From Sodalis praecaptivus (GTDB taxonomy: Bacteria > Pseudomonadota > Gammaproteobacteria > Enterobacterales > Enterobacteriaceae): a DNA stretch of 64,000 bases. How positions within the stretch are numbered: position 1 is the stretch's first letter; each line of letters opens with the position of its first letter. The stretch spans positions 868,001-932,000 of the forward strand of contig NZ_CP006569.1 of the NCBI RefSeq assembly GCF_000517425.1, given 5' to 3'. The notes under the pieces were generated by a model. That model made no database searches. It worked only from the letters and a program-made list of their open reading frames with translations, and had not been told where the DNA came from. This document shows, one piece after another, positions 53,342 to 62,557 of this stretch. The position numbers were made by a program, and so were the translations under genes.

Positions 53342-54064
53342 ATGAAACGGAAATGGCATGCGGGCGTTATGGCCCTGGTACTGCATACGGCGGCCGCGCA
53401 CGCGGCGGCCAGCGATGAACAGATCGCGGCGGATTGTGGCAAGCTAAACGATTTTGCTCGTTCAGGGGAGGCCGCGTTTTCCCAGGGCGACCTGCATCAG
53501 GCGGTGGAGCACTACACCGCCCAGGCCGCATGGGGTGAATTTTGTCATGTACCGCCGGCGGCGCTGGCCGACGCTTATCACCATATCGCGCTGGCGCTTA
53601 TGGCGGAGGGTGAGCCCCTTAAGGCGCGCGCCTGGTTGCAGCGGATGCCGGACGGCGATGAGCGCCGCCAAGCGCTATTGGCGATCCAGCCGGTGCTCGA
53701 TCAGCTCCAGCCGGCCCTGGCCGCCAGCCCGATGGGAAGGTATTGGCGCTATGCCGGCAAAGGCGTCTGGAGCACGCTGACGGTGATGCCGGAGGCGGGC
53801 CGCTGGCGCATTCGTTTTTCCGGCTATTATATGCCGTTGATGGGATTGTATTACGGACCGAATATGGGTCAGTTTTCAACCCTCACCGATATTGAGCAAC
53901 AACACGCGATCTGGCAGTCGCCGCCGGACGGCAACGACCCCGGCTGCCGGGTAACGATGACGTTCCATCCCGACAGCGCCGATTTGGCCACGGTGGCGGG
54001 GGATTGCGGATTCGGAATGAACGTGCGCGCAAGCGGCAATTTCACCCGGGTATCGCTTTACTGA
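53342..54064 (+). CDS. Secreted protein of unknown function
   Basis: This 240-residue protein has a Sec signal peptide (GVMALVLHTAAAHA, cut near residue 22). The mature part begins with a TPR-like helical region (about residues 30-120; AFSQGDLHQAVEHYTAQAAWGEFC and EPLKARAWLQRM). A beta-rich C-terminal half has the Gly/Tyr-rich GYYMPLMGLYYGPNMGQF and two late Cys residues. Periplasmic location is likely. I do not recognise the family. Confidence 0.65.
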   Translation: MKRKWHAGVMALVLHTAAAHAAASDEQIAADCGKLNDFARSGEAAFSQGDLHQAVEHYTAQAAWGEFCHVPPAALADAYHHIALALMAEGEPLKARAWLQRMPDGDERRQALLAIQPVLDQLQPALAASPMGRYWRYAGKGVWSTLTVMPEAGRWRIRFSGYYMPLMGLYYGPNMGQFSTLTDIEQQHAIWQSPPDGNDPGCRVTMTFHPDSADLATVAGDCGFGMNVRASGNFTRVSLY

Positions 54065-54198
54065 GGCGTTTGCGCACCGCGCGGCGCCCTCGGCATAACA
54101 ACGATAATTTAAGGCCCTGCCTCTGACTCTGCCAACACACCCTTATTAATAATAAACCGTGCCCGCACTGCGGGGACGAAACGCTATTGGAGTTTGCT

Positions 54199-55356
54199 AT
54201 GCCCATCGCATTGCTGGCGCTGGCGCTGAGCGCTTTTGCTATCGGCACCACCGAATTTGTCATTATGGGATTATTGCCGGAGGTCGCAGGGGACCTCGCG
54301 GTCAGTTTGCCGGACGCCGGCTGGCTGATTAGCGGCTATGCGCTGGGCGTAGCTATCGGCGCACCGATTATGGCGATAGCCACCGCGCGTTTGCCGCGCA
54401 AAACCTGTCTGGCGCTGCTGATGGTGATCTTTATCATCGGTAATGTGCTTTGCGCGCTGGCCTATAGCTATGGGCTGCTGATGATAGCGCGGGTGGTGAC
54501 GGCTCTTTGTCACGGTGCGTTTTTCGGTATCGGGGCGGTGGTGGCCGCCGGATTGGTGCCCGCCAACCGCGGCGCCTCGGCGGTGGCGCTGATGTTTACC
54601 GGTCTGACGCTCGCCAATGTGCTCGGCGTCCCCGCCGGAACCTGGTTGGGGCAGCTGTTCGGCTGGCGCGCGACGTTCTGGTGCGTCTCCTTACTGGGGG
54701 CGGCGGCGCTGCTGGCGCTGCTGGTCAGTCTGCCGGCACAGCGCAACGCCGCGCCGGCCAATCTGGCGCGGGAAATGTCCGCCTTGCGTAACGGGCGGCT
54801 GCTGCTTTCGCTATTGATGACGGTATTTTTCGCCGCGGCCATGTTTACTTTATTCAGTTATATCGCGCCGCTGCTGTTGCAGGTGACGCATATCAGCGAT
54901 CGGGGCGTGAGCTGGACGCTGTTTTTGATTGGCGCCGGTTTAACGGTGGGCAATTTGCTGGGGGGGCGGCTCGCCGATTGGCGGGTGTCGGTGGCGCTTA
55001 TCCTGAGTTTCGCGCTGATAGCGCTGTTTTCGGTGCTGTTCCGCTGGACCAGCGGTACGCTGTGGCCGGCGGAAATCACGCTGTTTTTCTGGGCAATGGC
55101 GACATTCTGTACCGTGCCGGCGCTGCAATTCAATGTCGTGGCGCACGGCAATGATGCGCCGAATCTGGTGTCGACGCTGAATATTTCGGCGTTCAACATC
55201 GGCAACGCTCTCGGGGCATGGGTGGGTGGTCAGGTCATTGATGCCGGCCTGGGGCTGACCATGGTGCCGCTGGCCGCCGGCGGGTTAGCGCTGGGTGGGT
55301 TGCTTATCTGCCTGGTGACCTTTTCCCGTCCGCCGCGCCGGCCGTTGACCGCATAA
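54199..55356 (+). CDS. MFS exporter, YdhP/AraJ family
   Basis: This 385-residue protein with 12 hydrophobic segments shows the drug/arabinose-exporter motifs AIGTTEFVIMGLLPEVA in helix 1, GWLISGYALGVAIGAP in helix 2, RVVTALCHGAFFGIG in helix 4 and LGVPAGTWLGQLFGWRATF in helix 5. Closest by motif is YdhP. Substrate unknown. ATG 54199 is preferred; TTG 54187 would overlap its GGAG ribosome-binding site. Confidence 0.88.
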   Translation: MPIALLALALSAFAIGTTEFVIMGLLPEVAGDLAVSLPDAGWLISGYALGVAIGAPIMAIATARLPRKTCLALLMVIFIIGNVLCALAYSYGLLMIARVVTALCHGAFFGIGAVVAAGLVPANRGASAVALMFTGLTLANVLGVPAGTWLGQLFGWRATFWCVSLLGAAALLALLVSLPAQRNAAPANLAREMSALRNGRLLLSLLMTVFFAAAMFTLFSYIAPLLLQVTHISDRGVSWTLFLIGAGLTVGNLLGGRLADWRVSVALILSFALIALFSVLFRWTSGTLWPAEITLFFWAMATFCTVPALQFNVVAHGNDAPNLVSTLNISAFNIGNALGAWVGGQVIDAGLGLTMVPLAAGGLALGGLLICLVTFSRPPRRPLTA

Positions 55357-55482
55357 GGCCGACAGAGGTGCGGCTACGTCCGCGACGTGGCGACGGGCGA
55401 CCGTGCCTAAGCGGCTCGTCGGCGGTAGGAGCGTACGCCGGCAGGTCCGTGGCGGCAGAGACGCCGACGCGCCAGCGTAGCC

Positions 55483-56409
55483 TCAGCGCGCCTGCATTAC
55501 GCGGGCAAGTCGATCGGGCACCTCGGCGGCGAAGCGCTGTAGGAAGCCGCTGATCTCATTCACCAGCGCGGAGGCCGGCCGGTGCAGCGGACGGATCAGG
55601 CTCACGGTGAAGGGGACCGCGATACTAAAGGGTCGGATGAGGACGCCGCTGGCCGCATAATCCAGCGCCGTTAGCGGATTGACAATCGAAAGCCCGACCC
55701 CGGCGCGCACCATGGCGCAAACCGAAGCGGCGCTATGGGTCTCCACTACCCCCTGTCGTTCCACTCCCGCCTGCTGAAAATGCCTATCCAGCCAATGCCG
55801 GTAACTGTCGGTCGCGGAAAGGCTAATGTACGGCAGGGCACGGAAATCTTCCGGCGTTAACAGGGATTTGGCGCCGAGGGGATGGCCGGGCGGCAGCACG
55901 CAAACTTCATTGAGAGTCATCAGGGTTTCGCGGCGAGTGCCCGCTGGCGCCGTCGGGTTTTCCGTCAGACCCAAATCAAAACGCTGGGCGGAAAGCCACT
56001 CCTCCAGCAGCGGCGACTCCTGCGGGATAATATTCAGGCTGATTTCCGGGTGCGCGGCGAAGAAAGCGCGACACACTTCCGGCAGCAGCGACTGGGAAAA
56101 TACCGGCAGGCAGGCGACAGACAGTTGCGCCTGGCGATATTCCCGAATAGCGCGCGCCGCGCCGAGGATCCGGTCCATGCCGTAGTACGAGCGCTGGACT
56201 TCCTCGAATAGCCGCAACCCTTCATGGGTCGGCTTCAGACGGCCTTTGATTCTCTCAAACAGCGTCAACTGCAACAGCTGTTCCAGCCGCGCCAGTTCAC
56301 GGCTCACGGTAGGCTGAGACGTGTGCAGCAGCCCCGCCGCCTCGGTCAGATTCCCCGTGGTCATGACCGCGTGAAAAATATCAATCTGCCGTGAACTTAC
56401 CGCCGCCAT
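55483..56409 (-). CDS. lysR: LysR, activator of lysA
   Basis: This 308-residue LysR-type regulator has an N-terminal winged helix (IDIFHAVMTTGNLTEAAGLLHTSQPTVSRELARLE) and a two-lobed effector domain. It is divergent from lysA, as in E. coli, where LysR with diaminopimelate activates lysA and lysine counteracts. The start is ATG 56409; longer in-frame starts run back across the shared promoter into lysA. Confidence 0.9.
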   Translation of the reverse strand: MAAVSSRQIDIFHAVMTTGNLTEAAGLLHTSQPTVSRELARLEQLLQLTLFERIKGRLKPTHEGLRLFEEVQRSYYGMDRILGAARAIREYRQAQLSVACLPVFSQSLLPEVCRAFFAAHPEISLNIIPQESPLLEEWLSAQRFDLGLTENPTAPAGTRRETLMTLNEVCVLPPGHPLGAKSLLTPEDFRALPYISLSATDSYRHWLDRHFQQAGVERQGVVETHSAASVCAMVRAGVGLSIVNPLTALDYAASGVLIRPFSIAVPFTVSLIRPLHRPASALVNEISGFLQRFAAEVPDRLARVMQAR

Positions 56410-56556
56410 CTTCCGCCTCGCCTTAAAAGCAATATCATAAATGAATAGATAGGGACAAAAAAGATATTTTATTAATAGGCGCCGATGCATTACAAAGAAG
56501 AGTCCCCAGCCCACGCCGGCGCTGCCGGGATCGCCCCATCGCCTACGAGGACCACC

Positions 56557-57825
56557 ATGCCGCACGATCTTTTCACCACGGAACGCGCTCTGAACGCCGC
56601 TAACTTATTGCCGTTGCACCAGCAGTATGGCGGCCCGGTCTGGGTATATGAAGCGGAAACCATCAGCGCGCGCATTGCGCAACTACGCCGTTTCGATACC
56701 GTCCGTTTCGCCCAGAAAGCCTGCTCCAATATCCATCTGCTGCGCCTGATGCGCAGCCATGGCGCCAAAGTGGACTCGGTGTCGCTCGGGGAGATTGAGC
56801 GTGCGTTACTGGCCGGTTTTCAGCCGGGGACCGCCAGCCATGACATCGTTTTTACCGCCGATTTACTGGATGAGCCGACGCTGGCGCGGGTCATTGAGCT
56901 TGGCATCCCGGTCAATGCCGGCTCGGCGGATATGCTGGCGCAGCTTGGCGCCCGCTCGCCGGGGCACGAGGTCTGGCTGCGGGTCAATCCCGGTTTTGGC
57001 CATGGCCACAGCCAAAAAACCAATACCGGCGGTGAAAACAGCAAACACGGGATTTGGCATGAAGAGTTGCCGCAGGCCGCGGCGCTTATCCGTCGCTACG
57101 GCCTGCGGCTTATCGGCATACATATGCACATTGGTTCGGGTGTGGATTACGCCCATCTCGCGCAGGTTTGCGACGCCATGGTGCAGCAGGTCATCGCCAG
57201 CGGACTGGATCTCGCGGCCATTTCCGCGGGCGGCGGGTTATCGGTACCTTATCGTTCGGGTGAGGAGGCGATTGATACCGATCACTACTTTGGCCTGTGG
57301 GATGCTGCCCGCCGGCGGATTAGCGCGCATCTTGGGCATCCGGTGGCGCTTGAAATAGAACCGGGCCGGTTTTTGGTGGCGGAAGCGGGCGTACTGGTGG
57401 CGCAGGTCAGGGCGGTCAAAGCGATGGGCAGCCGCCATTTCGTGCTGGTGGATGCCGGGTTTAACGATTTAATGCGCCCGGCGATGTACGGTAGCTATCA
57501 CGCTATCTCGCTGCTGCCGGCGGACGGTCGCGATCGCGGCGCGCAACCGCTGCGCGATACCGTGGTGGGGGGACCGCTGTGCGAGTCCGGCGATGTCTTT
57601 ACCCAAACCGCCGGCGGCGGCGTCGCGCCGCGCCGTTTGCCGCCGGCCCAGGTGGGGGATTATCTGGTCTTTCACGATACCGGCGCTTATGGCGCGTCCA
57701 TGTCCTCGAATTACAATAGCCGCCCGCTTCTGCCGGAGGTCTTGTTTGAACGGGGTCAGGCGCGGCAAATTCGCCGCCGGCAGCCGCTGCAGGCGCTGTT
57801 TGACCTGGAGATATCGCCGTTCTGA
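56557..57825 (+). CDS. lysA: Diaminopimelate decarboxylase
   Basis: This 422-residue PLP enzyme of fold type III has the cofactor Lys in VRFAQKACSNIHLL near residue 53, SHDIVFTADLLDEP, GIHMHIGSG near 190, AISAGGGLSVPY, EPGRFLVAEAG and the GPLCESGD motif with the active-site Cys near 345. It makes L-lysine from meso-diaminopimelate. ATG 56557 gives E. coli-like length; the earlier ATG at 56485 is inside the divergent promoter. The lysR gene lies 147 bases away. Confidence 0.93.
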   Translation: MPHDLFTTERALNAANLLPLHQQYGGPVWVYEAETISARIAQLRRFDTVRFAQKACSNIHLLRLMRSHGAKVDSVSLGEIERALLAGFQPGTASHDIVFTADLLDEPTLARVIELGIPVNAGSADMLAQLGARSPGHEVWLRVNPGFGHGHSQKTNTGGENSKHGIWHEELPQAAALIRRYGLRLIGIHMHIGSGVDYAHLAQVCDAMVQQVIASGLDLAAISAGGGLSVPYRSGEEAIDTDHYFGLWDAARRRISAHLGHPVALEIEPGRFLVAEAGVLVAQVRAVKAMGSRHFVLVDAGFNDLMRPAMYGSYHAISLLPADGRDRGAQPLRDTVVGGPLCESGDVFTQTAGGGVAPRRLPPAQVGDYLVFHDTGAYGASMSSNYNSRPLLPEVLFERGQARQIRRRQPLQALFDLEISPF

Positions 57826-57983
57826 AACAGGCGTTGGGTTGAGCTTGCTCCCTGCGGCGTGCGGCGCGCATCGCCGGCGCGATGGCGCCCACAGTGCCGT
57901 CTAAACGCTGCGGGGGAGGGCAGGTGAGTCGATACCTCACCGTGCGCCGCCGCGGCCAAACGCTAGAGGTCGCCAGGGGATGT

Positions 57984-58637
57984 TCATGGTGAAAGATTTA
58001 GCTCCAGCGCAATGTCATCGCCCTCAAGCCCGACGAAGCGAATTTGCCGCCAGTCGCGAATGTGGCCGCGAATGCGGGGGCCGGGCTGCGGCGCGCCGCC
58101 AACCTGGATGACGCTGCAGCCTGCCGCCAGCGCGCTGTGGATGCCGGCGGGGGCGTCTTCAAACACCAGGCAGTCGCTGGTCGCGATGCCGAGTAATTTC
58201 GCGCCCAGCCGATAGGGCTCGGCATCGGGTTTACCGCGGGTCACCTCATTGGCGCCCACCATCAGCGCGGGCAACGGCAGTCGGCAGCAGGTCATCCTGT
58301 GCCGAGCTACCCGCTGGCTGGCGGAAGTCACCACGGCCCAGGGGACGTCGCCGAGAGAACTGAGGAAGTGGCCGGCGCCCGGGATTTCCCGCGCTTTGCC
58401 GCTAAATTCAATCTCCAGCCCGTCAAGCACCGCGGCCTGTTCTTCCAGCGGTAAATGGGGGGCGACCCGATGAATGACGTCGCGCGAACGAACCCCATGA
58501 CAAATGCTGAGTACCTGCTGGGGCGCAATATGATTGATACGACACCAGTGACGCCAGATAAATTCAACCTGATGCGTGGAGTGGACTAATGTTCCGTCCA
58601 TATCAAACAGCAAAGCTTTAGATTTAATTAATTTCAT
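57984..58637 (-). CDS. HAD-family sugar phosphatase, YfbT-like
   Basis: This 217-residue HAD hydrolase shows motif I LLFDMDGTLVHS at residues about 8-19, motif II VVTSAS near 100, motif III Lys in EVTRGKPDAEPY and motif IV VFEDAPAGIHSA. The compact helical cap belongs to the beta-phosphoglucomutase/sugar phosphatase group (YfbT/HxpA, YniC). ATG 58637 is five bases after AAGGA; the ATG at 58643 adjoins it and is too close. Confidence 0.85.
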   Translation of the reverse strand: MKLIKSKALLFDMDGTLVHSTHQVEFIWRHWCRINHIAPQQVLSICHGVRSRDVIHRVAPHLPLEEQAAVLDGLEIEFSGKAREIPGAGHFLSSLGDVPWAVVTSASQRVARHRMTCCRLPLPALMVGANEVTRGKPDAEPYRLGAKLLGIATSDCLVFEDAPAGIHSALAAGCSVIQVGGAPQPGPRIRGHIRDWRQIRFVGLEGDDIALELNLSP

Positions 58638-59092
58638 TATCATTCCTTAATTATCTCATCGCTGGTTGGAAAGGGTGATAGCCAAACTATGACTTCCGCT
58701 GGTTTTTTCCCGGCGGAAGACCGGTAGGGTCTGAATCGGTACAGGTTGTTATATGAATAGAAGGCGAAAATTGTGTGCACTCTTGGGTAAATCGCGCTTA
58801 TTAACACCGCCGGCAACACTCCCGCCCCGGTGGTGCGGACGTCGGGCCAGAGGGGGGAATGCAACAGTTTGGTGTCATGTATTTAGGCGATGAATAATAG
58901 ATATTTTTATATTGTTTTGTCGCATATGTTTATTTTTGCTTATTTTAAGTCGCTGCTCTTTTTTATTTGCCGATAATGCGCGAGGATTTATACATAATGA
59001 AAGGCCCCTGCAGATTAATTATTCATGACAGTTCAACATGAAAGGGGTAATTTGTATAATTGAAAAAAGTTAATTGGCGATAGGAGTTTGGA
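58638..59092. other. Divergent intergenic region
   Basis: About 450 bases lie between the HAD phosphatase and the LysR regulator. The right half is AT-rich and carries the likely promoters of both. No gene can be supported; a 74-codon minus frame on the left has no recognisable features. Confidence 0.6.
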
Positions 59093-59968
59093 ATGGACAT
59101 TCGGCAACTCCGGGCGTTTGTCACTCTGGCTGAGTGCCTGAGCTATCGGGAAGCGGCGGAAAGATTGTGGCTGACACAGCCCACGCTGACCAAACAGATC
59201 AAAATGCTGGAGGCGGAAATCAATTTGGTCCTGTTTTTGCGCGATAATCACGGTACCCAGCTCAGCCGACATGGTCAGCAACTTTATCAGGACGCGAAAA
59301 AATTAATCGGTCAGTTCAACGCGTTCAAGACGCTGTGCCAGCAGTTGACCAATGGCAAGCGCGGCGCGTTGTCGTTGGGGTTTATTTCTTCGGCGACGCC
59401 GGTGATGCCGGCCATTATCACCGCCTTTCAGAATGCCTTTCCCGACATCCATCTTGGGCTACAGGATATCTCTTCGCCGGTGCAGCAAGAGCGCATCCTG
59501 AGTGGTCAACTGCAGGCGGGTTTTATGCGTATCCCGGTGTCGCCGCCGCTGGCGTTCCGTAAAACCGGCTCGGACTGCTTAACGCTTATCTTTCATAAGA
59601 GCTGCCGGCACCAGCAGGAACCGCTGCATCAGCTTTGGCGTCGCTGCACGCTCTTTACCGTGAATGCGGAAACCTGTCCTGGTTCGGCGCTGCAAATCAA
59701 TAATTTCATCGCTGCGCACGGCATCGACGCCCGCAAGATGCAATGTATCAGCGACACCCGTACCTTGATGACCATGGTGGAATCCCGCATGGGGGTGGCA
59801 ATTTTACCGCAAAGCGCGGTGACGGTGCCGCACCAGGACATAATCTGCCAGCCGCTGCACGGTGAATTCGCCCGCTGGGATATCGGCCTGGTGTGGAACG
59901 AAAAGATTGCCGATCCGGTGCGTGACAGTTTTATCAGCCAGGTTACCGCCATGCTGGCGCCGGCCTGA
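59093..59968 (+). CDS. LysR-family transcriptional regulator
   Basis: This 291-residue regulator has a helix-turn-helix at residues about 1-60 (LRAFVTLAECLSYREAAERLWLTQPTLTKQIKMLEAE) and a periplasmic-binding-protein-like sensor domain with VESRMGVAILPQSAV near residue 225. It is divergent from the HAD phosphatase but the target is unknown. GGAG lies before ATG 59093. Confidence 0.88.
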   Translation: MDIRQLRAFVTLAECLSYREAAERLWLTQPTLTKQIKMLEAEINLVLFLRDNHGTQLSRHGQQLYQDAKKLIGQFNAFKTLCQQLTNGKRGALSLGFISSATPVMPAIITAFQNAFPDIHLGLQDISSPVQQERILSGQLQAGFMRIPVSPPLAFRKTGSDCLTLIFHKSCRHQQEPLHQLWRRCTLFTVNAETCPGSALQINNFIAAHGIDARKMQCISDTRTLMTMVESRMGVAILPQSAVTVPHQDIICQPLHGEFARWDIGLVWNEKIADPVRDSFISQVTAMLAPA

Positions 59969-60245
59969 GGATGCCGGCTGGGTTAGCGCGCCGGCGAGGA
60001 CTCGATAACGTGCTGGCTGCGCACACGCCCGGTGGGGAGATGATGACATGTTGGCGCGCCGACCAGTGGCGGGAGGGAAACAAGGCGGCGCTAAGCGGGC
60101 GCTCGGGGCGAAGTTGCTGAGCGGTAGCAGCGAAGACGCGCGCGCGATCGGCACGTAAGGGCGGCAGGCCAAAGGCCGCGTTCGGCTTTCGGCCATGCGC
60201 AAAGGAGGGCGGGGCCGCGCAGCGACCCCGCCCCCGCCCTCGCCG

Positions 60246-61028
60246 TCAGGCGTGGGACTGACCGCCCAGCGGCCGGTAGGCGATAAAGTAAATCAGCGCG
60301 ACAAAGATGCCGCCCCCTACCGCATTACCGAGGAAGACCGGCGGAAAATTGATCACGTAGTCGTGCCAGGTAGCCTGGCCGGCGAAAATCGCCGCCGGGA
60401 TGACGAACATATTCGCGACGACGTGCTGGAAGCCCAAATCGACAAACGCCATGATGGGAAACCAAATGCCCAGGATTTTGCCCGCCATGTCTTTGGCGGC
60501 ATACGCCAACCAGACCGCCAAACTGACCAGCCAGTTACAGCCGATAGCCGAGATAAACGCGTGGGTGAAGTCGGCGGAAATCTTGGCGTGCGCGGTGGCG
60601 ACGGTCTTCGCCAAAAACGCCCCTTCGGTCATACCGAGAATATGGCCGAAGAACCAGGCTATCATCAGGCTGCCGATAAAGTTGGCGAGCGTAACCCAAA
60701 ACCAGTTACGGATAAGCGCCAGCACGCCGATTTGCCGGCTGAACAGCGCCATGGGCAACGTCATCATATTGCCGGTCAGCAGCTCGCCGCCCGCTAATAC
60801 CGTCAGAACCAGGCCGACCGGAAACACCGACGCGCCGAGGAACACGCCAAACGATCCCCACGCCGGCGGCAGGCTGGAAATGACGTGGATATCCAGCAGA
60901 AAGCCCAGGGCGATAAACGCGCCCGCCATGACGCCCAGGACCAGCAGTACCGGTAGGGAGGCTTGACTTTTCGCGACGCCGGTATGCATGGCAATTGCGG
61001 CGACTTCTTTGGGTGAATAAAACGACAT
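60246..61028 (-). CDS. Formate/nitrite transporter family channel
   Basis: This 260-residue membrane protein has about six helices and the FNT motifs: GVMAGAFIALGF in helix 1, VLAGGELLTGNMM in helix 2, a central His-bearing segment DLGFQHVVANMFVIP and LGNAVGGGIFVALIYF in the last helix. These pentameric channels carry formate, nitrite or hydrosulfide. The helix 5 His (FQHVVAN) that gates formate is present. It stands alone. Confidence 0.88.
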   Translation of the reverse strand: MSFYSPKEVAAIAMHTGVAKSQASLPVLLVLGVMAGAFIALGFLLDIHVISSLPPAWGSFGVFLGASVFPVGLVLTVLAGGELLTGNMMTLPMALFSRQIGVLALIRNWFWVTLANFIGSLMIAWFFGHILGMTEGAFLAKTVATAHAKISADFTHAFISAIGCNWLVSLAVWLAYAAKDMAGKILGIWFPIMAFVDLGFQHVVANMFVIPAAIFAGQATWHDYVINFPPVFLGNAVGGGIFVALIYFIAYRPLGGQSHA

Positions 61029-61345
61029 GTGATTCGCATGTTAATAGAATGATAAGGTGCCACGCATAGTAGCTTCTCACTCCGGCGAAGCCAACACTAA
61101 ATCAGACGAGTCAGGGTAAAAAAGTGTTAACGTCCCCGCTCTGCCTCTGCCCCGTTGCGGCTGCGTCGTCAACGCCGCTGCCGGGCAAACCGGCCGTTTT
61201 CCGGTACGGTGGCCTCCATGCCGCGGCCAGTGACCGGCACAGCATTGCGGGGAGGGAGGTGATGGCGCTGCGGGGTTACTGTTGCTGGTATTCACCGCTG
61301 CCGCGCCGTTGGCCGCAATAAATACCAACAATGTCGTGAGAGGCG
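61029..61345. other. Intergenic stretch without genes
   Basis: About 317 bases between two minus-strand genes, mostly GC-rich. No terminator with T-run is clear. Short frames on either strand have no ribosome-binding site. Confidence 0.55.
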
Positions 61346-62350
61346 CTACGCCGCCGGCGGCGCCACGGAATGGCGACGCACCAGCGTCGGACTGAACATA
61401 TTGGTTACCTCCGGCAGCGGCTCACCGTTGGCCAGCGCGAGCGCGAGCTGCGCCGCCTGAGTGGCCATGGCCACCACCGGGTAGCGGATGGTGGTCAAAC
61501 GGGGCCGCAGGTAGCGCGATATCAGCACATCATCGAAGCCGACCAGCGACATATCCTGCGGCACCTCAATGCCGTTATCGCTCAGTACCGCCATCGCGCC
61601 GGCGGCTGTCGAGTCGTTATAGCAGGCAATGGCGGTAAAATTGCGGCCGCGGCCCAGAAGTTCGGTCATCGCCTGTTCCCCGCCCACCTCATCCGGCTCG
61701 CCATAGGCAATCAGCTTTTCATCCAGTTCAATGTGAAATTCCTCCAGCGCGTCCCGGTACCCCCGCAGGCGGTCGACGCTGTCGGGAATGCTGTGGCTGG
61801 AGCAGATAAAAGCGATGCGTTGATGCCCCATCTGGATAAGATGGCGCGTGGCCAACCAAGCGCCGTAGCGATCGTCCAGCGCCACGCAGCGATCGGCGTA
61901 ATCGGGCAAGATACGGTTGATAAGCACCATGCCCGGCATATGCGCCATCAGCGTATTGAGCTCGTCAGCCGGGATCATTTGCGCATGCACCACCAGCGCG
62001 GCGCAGCGGTGGCGGATCAACTGCTCAATCGCCTGGCGCTCTTTATCCAGAATATGATAACCGTTGCCGATAAGCAGAAAATTGCCGGTCTGGTAAGCGA
62101 CCTGTTCCACCGCCTTGACCATGGCGCCGAAAAACGGATCCGACACATCGGCGACGATAAGCCCCAAGGTTTCCGTGGACTGCTGCGCCAGCGCGCGGGC
62201 GTTGGCGTTGGGGTGGTATTGCAACTGCTCCATCGCCTGCATGACCGCCTGACGCGATCCATCGCTGGTTTTCGGCGAGTGGTTAATCACACGCGAGACG
62301 GTGGCGACTGAAACGCCCGCCAGTCTGGCGACATCCTTTATGGTGGCCAT
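61346..62350 (-). CDS. LacI-family repressor, GalS/GalR type
   Basis: This 334-residue repressor has the LacI helix-turn-helix (TIKDVARLAGVSVATVSRVINHS) with hinge YHPNANARALA, and a sugar-binding core with VADVSDPFFGAMVKAVEQVA, GMVLINRILPDYADRCVALDD, GGEQAMTELLGRG and a PTLVRRHSVA end. These match the galactose regulators GalS/GalR. ATG 62350 is preferred; a GTG at 62356 is possible. A galactose-type operator lies 22 bases upstream. Confidence 0.82.
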   Translation of the reverse strand: MATIKDVARLAGVSVATVSRVINHSPKTSDGSRQAVMQAMEQLQYHPNANARALAQQSTETLGLIVADVSDPFFGAMVKAVEQVAYQTGNFLLIGNGYHILDKERQAIEQLIRHRCAALVVHAQMIPADELNTLMAHMPGMVLINRILPDYADRCVALDDRYGAWLATRHLIQMGHQRIAFICSSHSIPDSVDRLRGYRDALEEFHIELDEKLIAYGEPDEVGGEQAMTELLGRGRNFTAIACYNDSTAAGAMAVLSDNGIEVPQDMSLVGFDDVLISRYLRPRLTTIRYPVVAMATQAAQLALALANGEPLPEVTNMFSPTLVRRHSVAPPAA

Positions 62351-62371
62351 GAGCACATTTCCGACGTCGGG

Positions 62372-62387
62372 AAGTCATCGTTTACAT
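62372..62387 (-). promoter_or_regulatory. GalR/GalS-type operator
   Basis: Read on the minus strand the site is ATGTAAACGATGACTT; its left and central part TGTAAACGAT matches the E. coli gal operator (GTGTAAACGATTCCAC) over ten bases, while the right arm is degenerate. It lies between the divergent repressor and molybdoenzyme genes, so it may control either. Confidence 0.45.
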
Positions 62388-62557
62388 TCGCTAGTTTCAC
62401 GGAAAATAACTTTAACCGCAAGAAGTTAGCATGATGCGGTAAAAATTAACCGCCGCGGCGGCTATTTCCGGTCATTGGTCGGGCGAAGTATTTTGGCGCC
62501 GCCAAAGAAGAAATGGTATTTTCCCGCCAGGTTAACCGGCATTGAAGAGAGCAGGGT

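Noticed and set aside
61028-61043. CRP-like TGTGATTCGCATGTTA at the start of the FNT gene
   Set aside because: Only one half-site is good and it overlaps the start codon.
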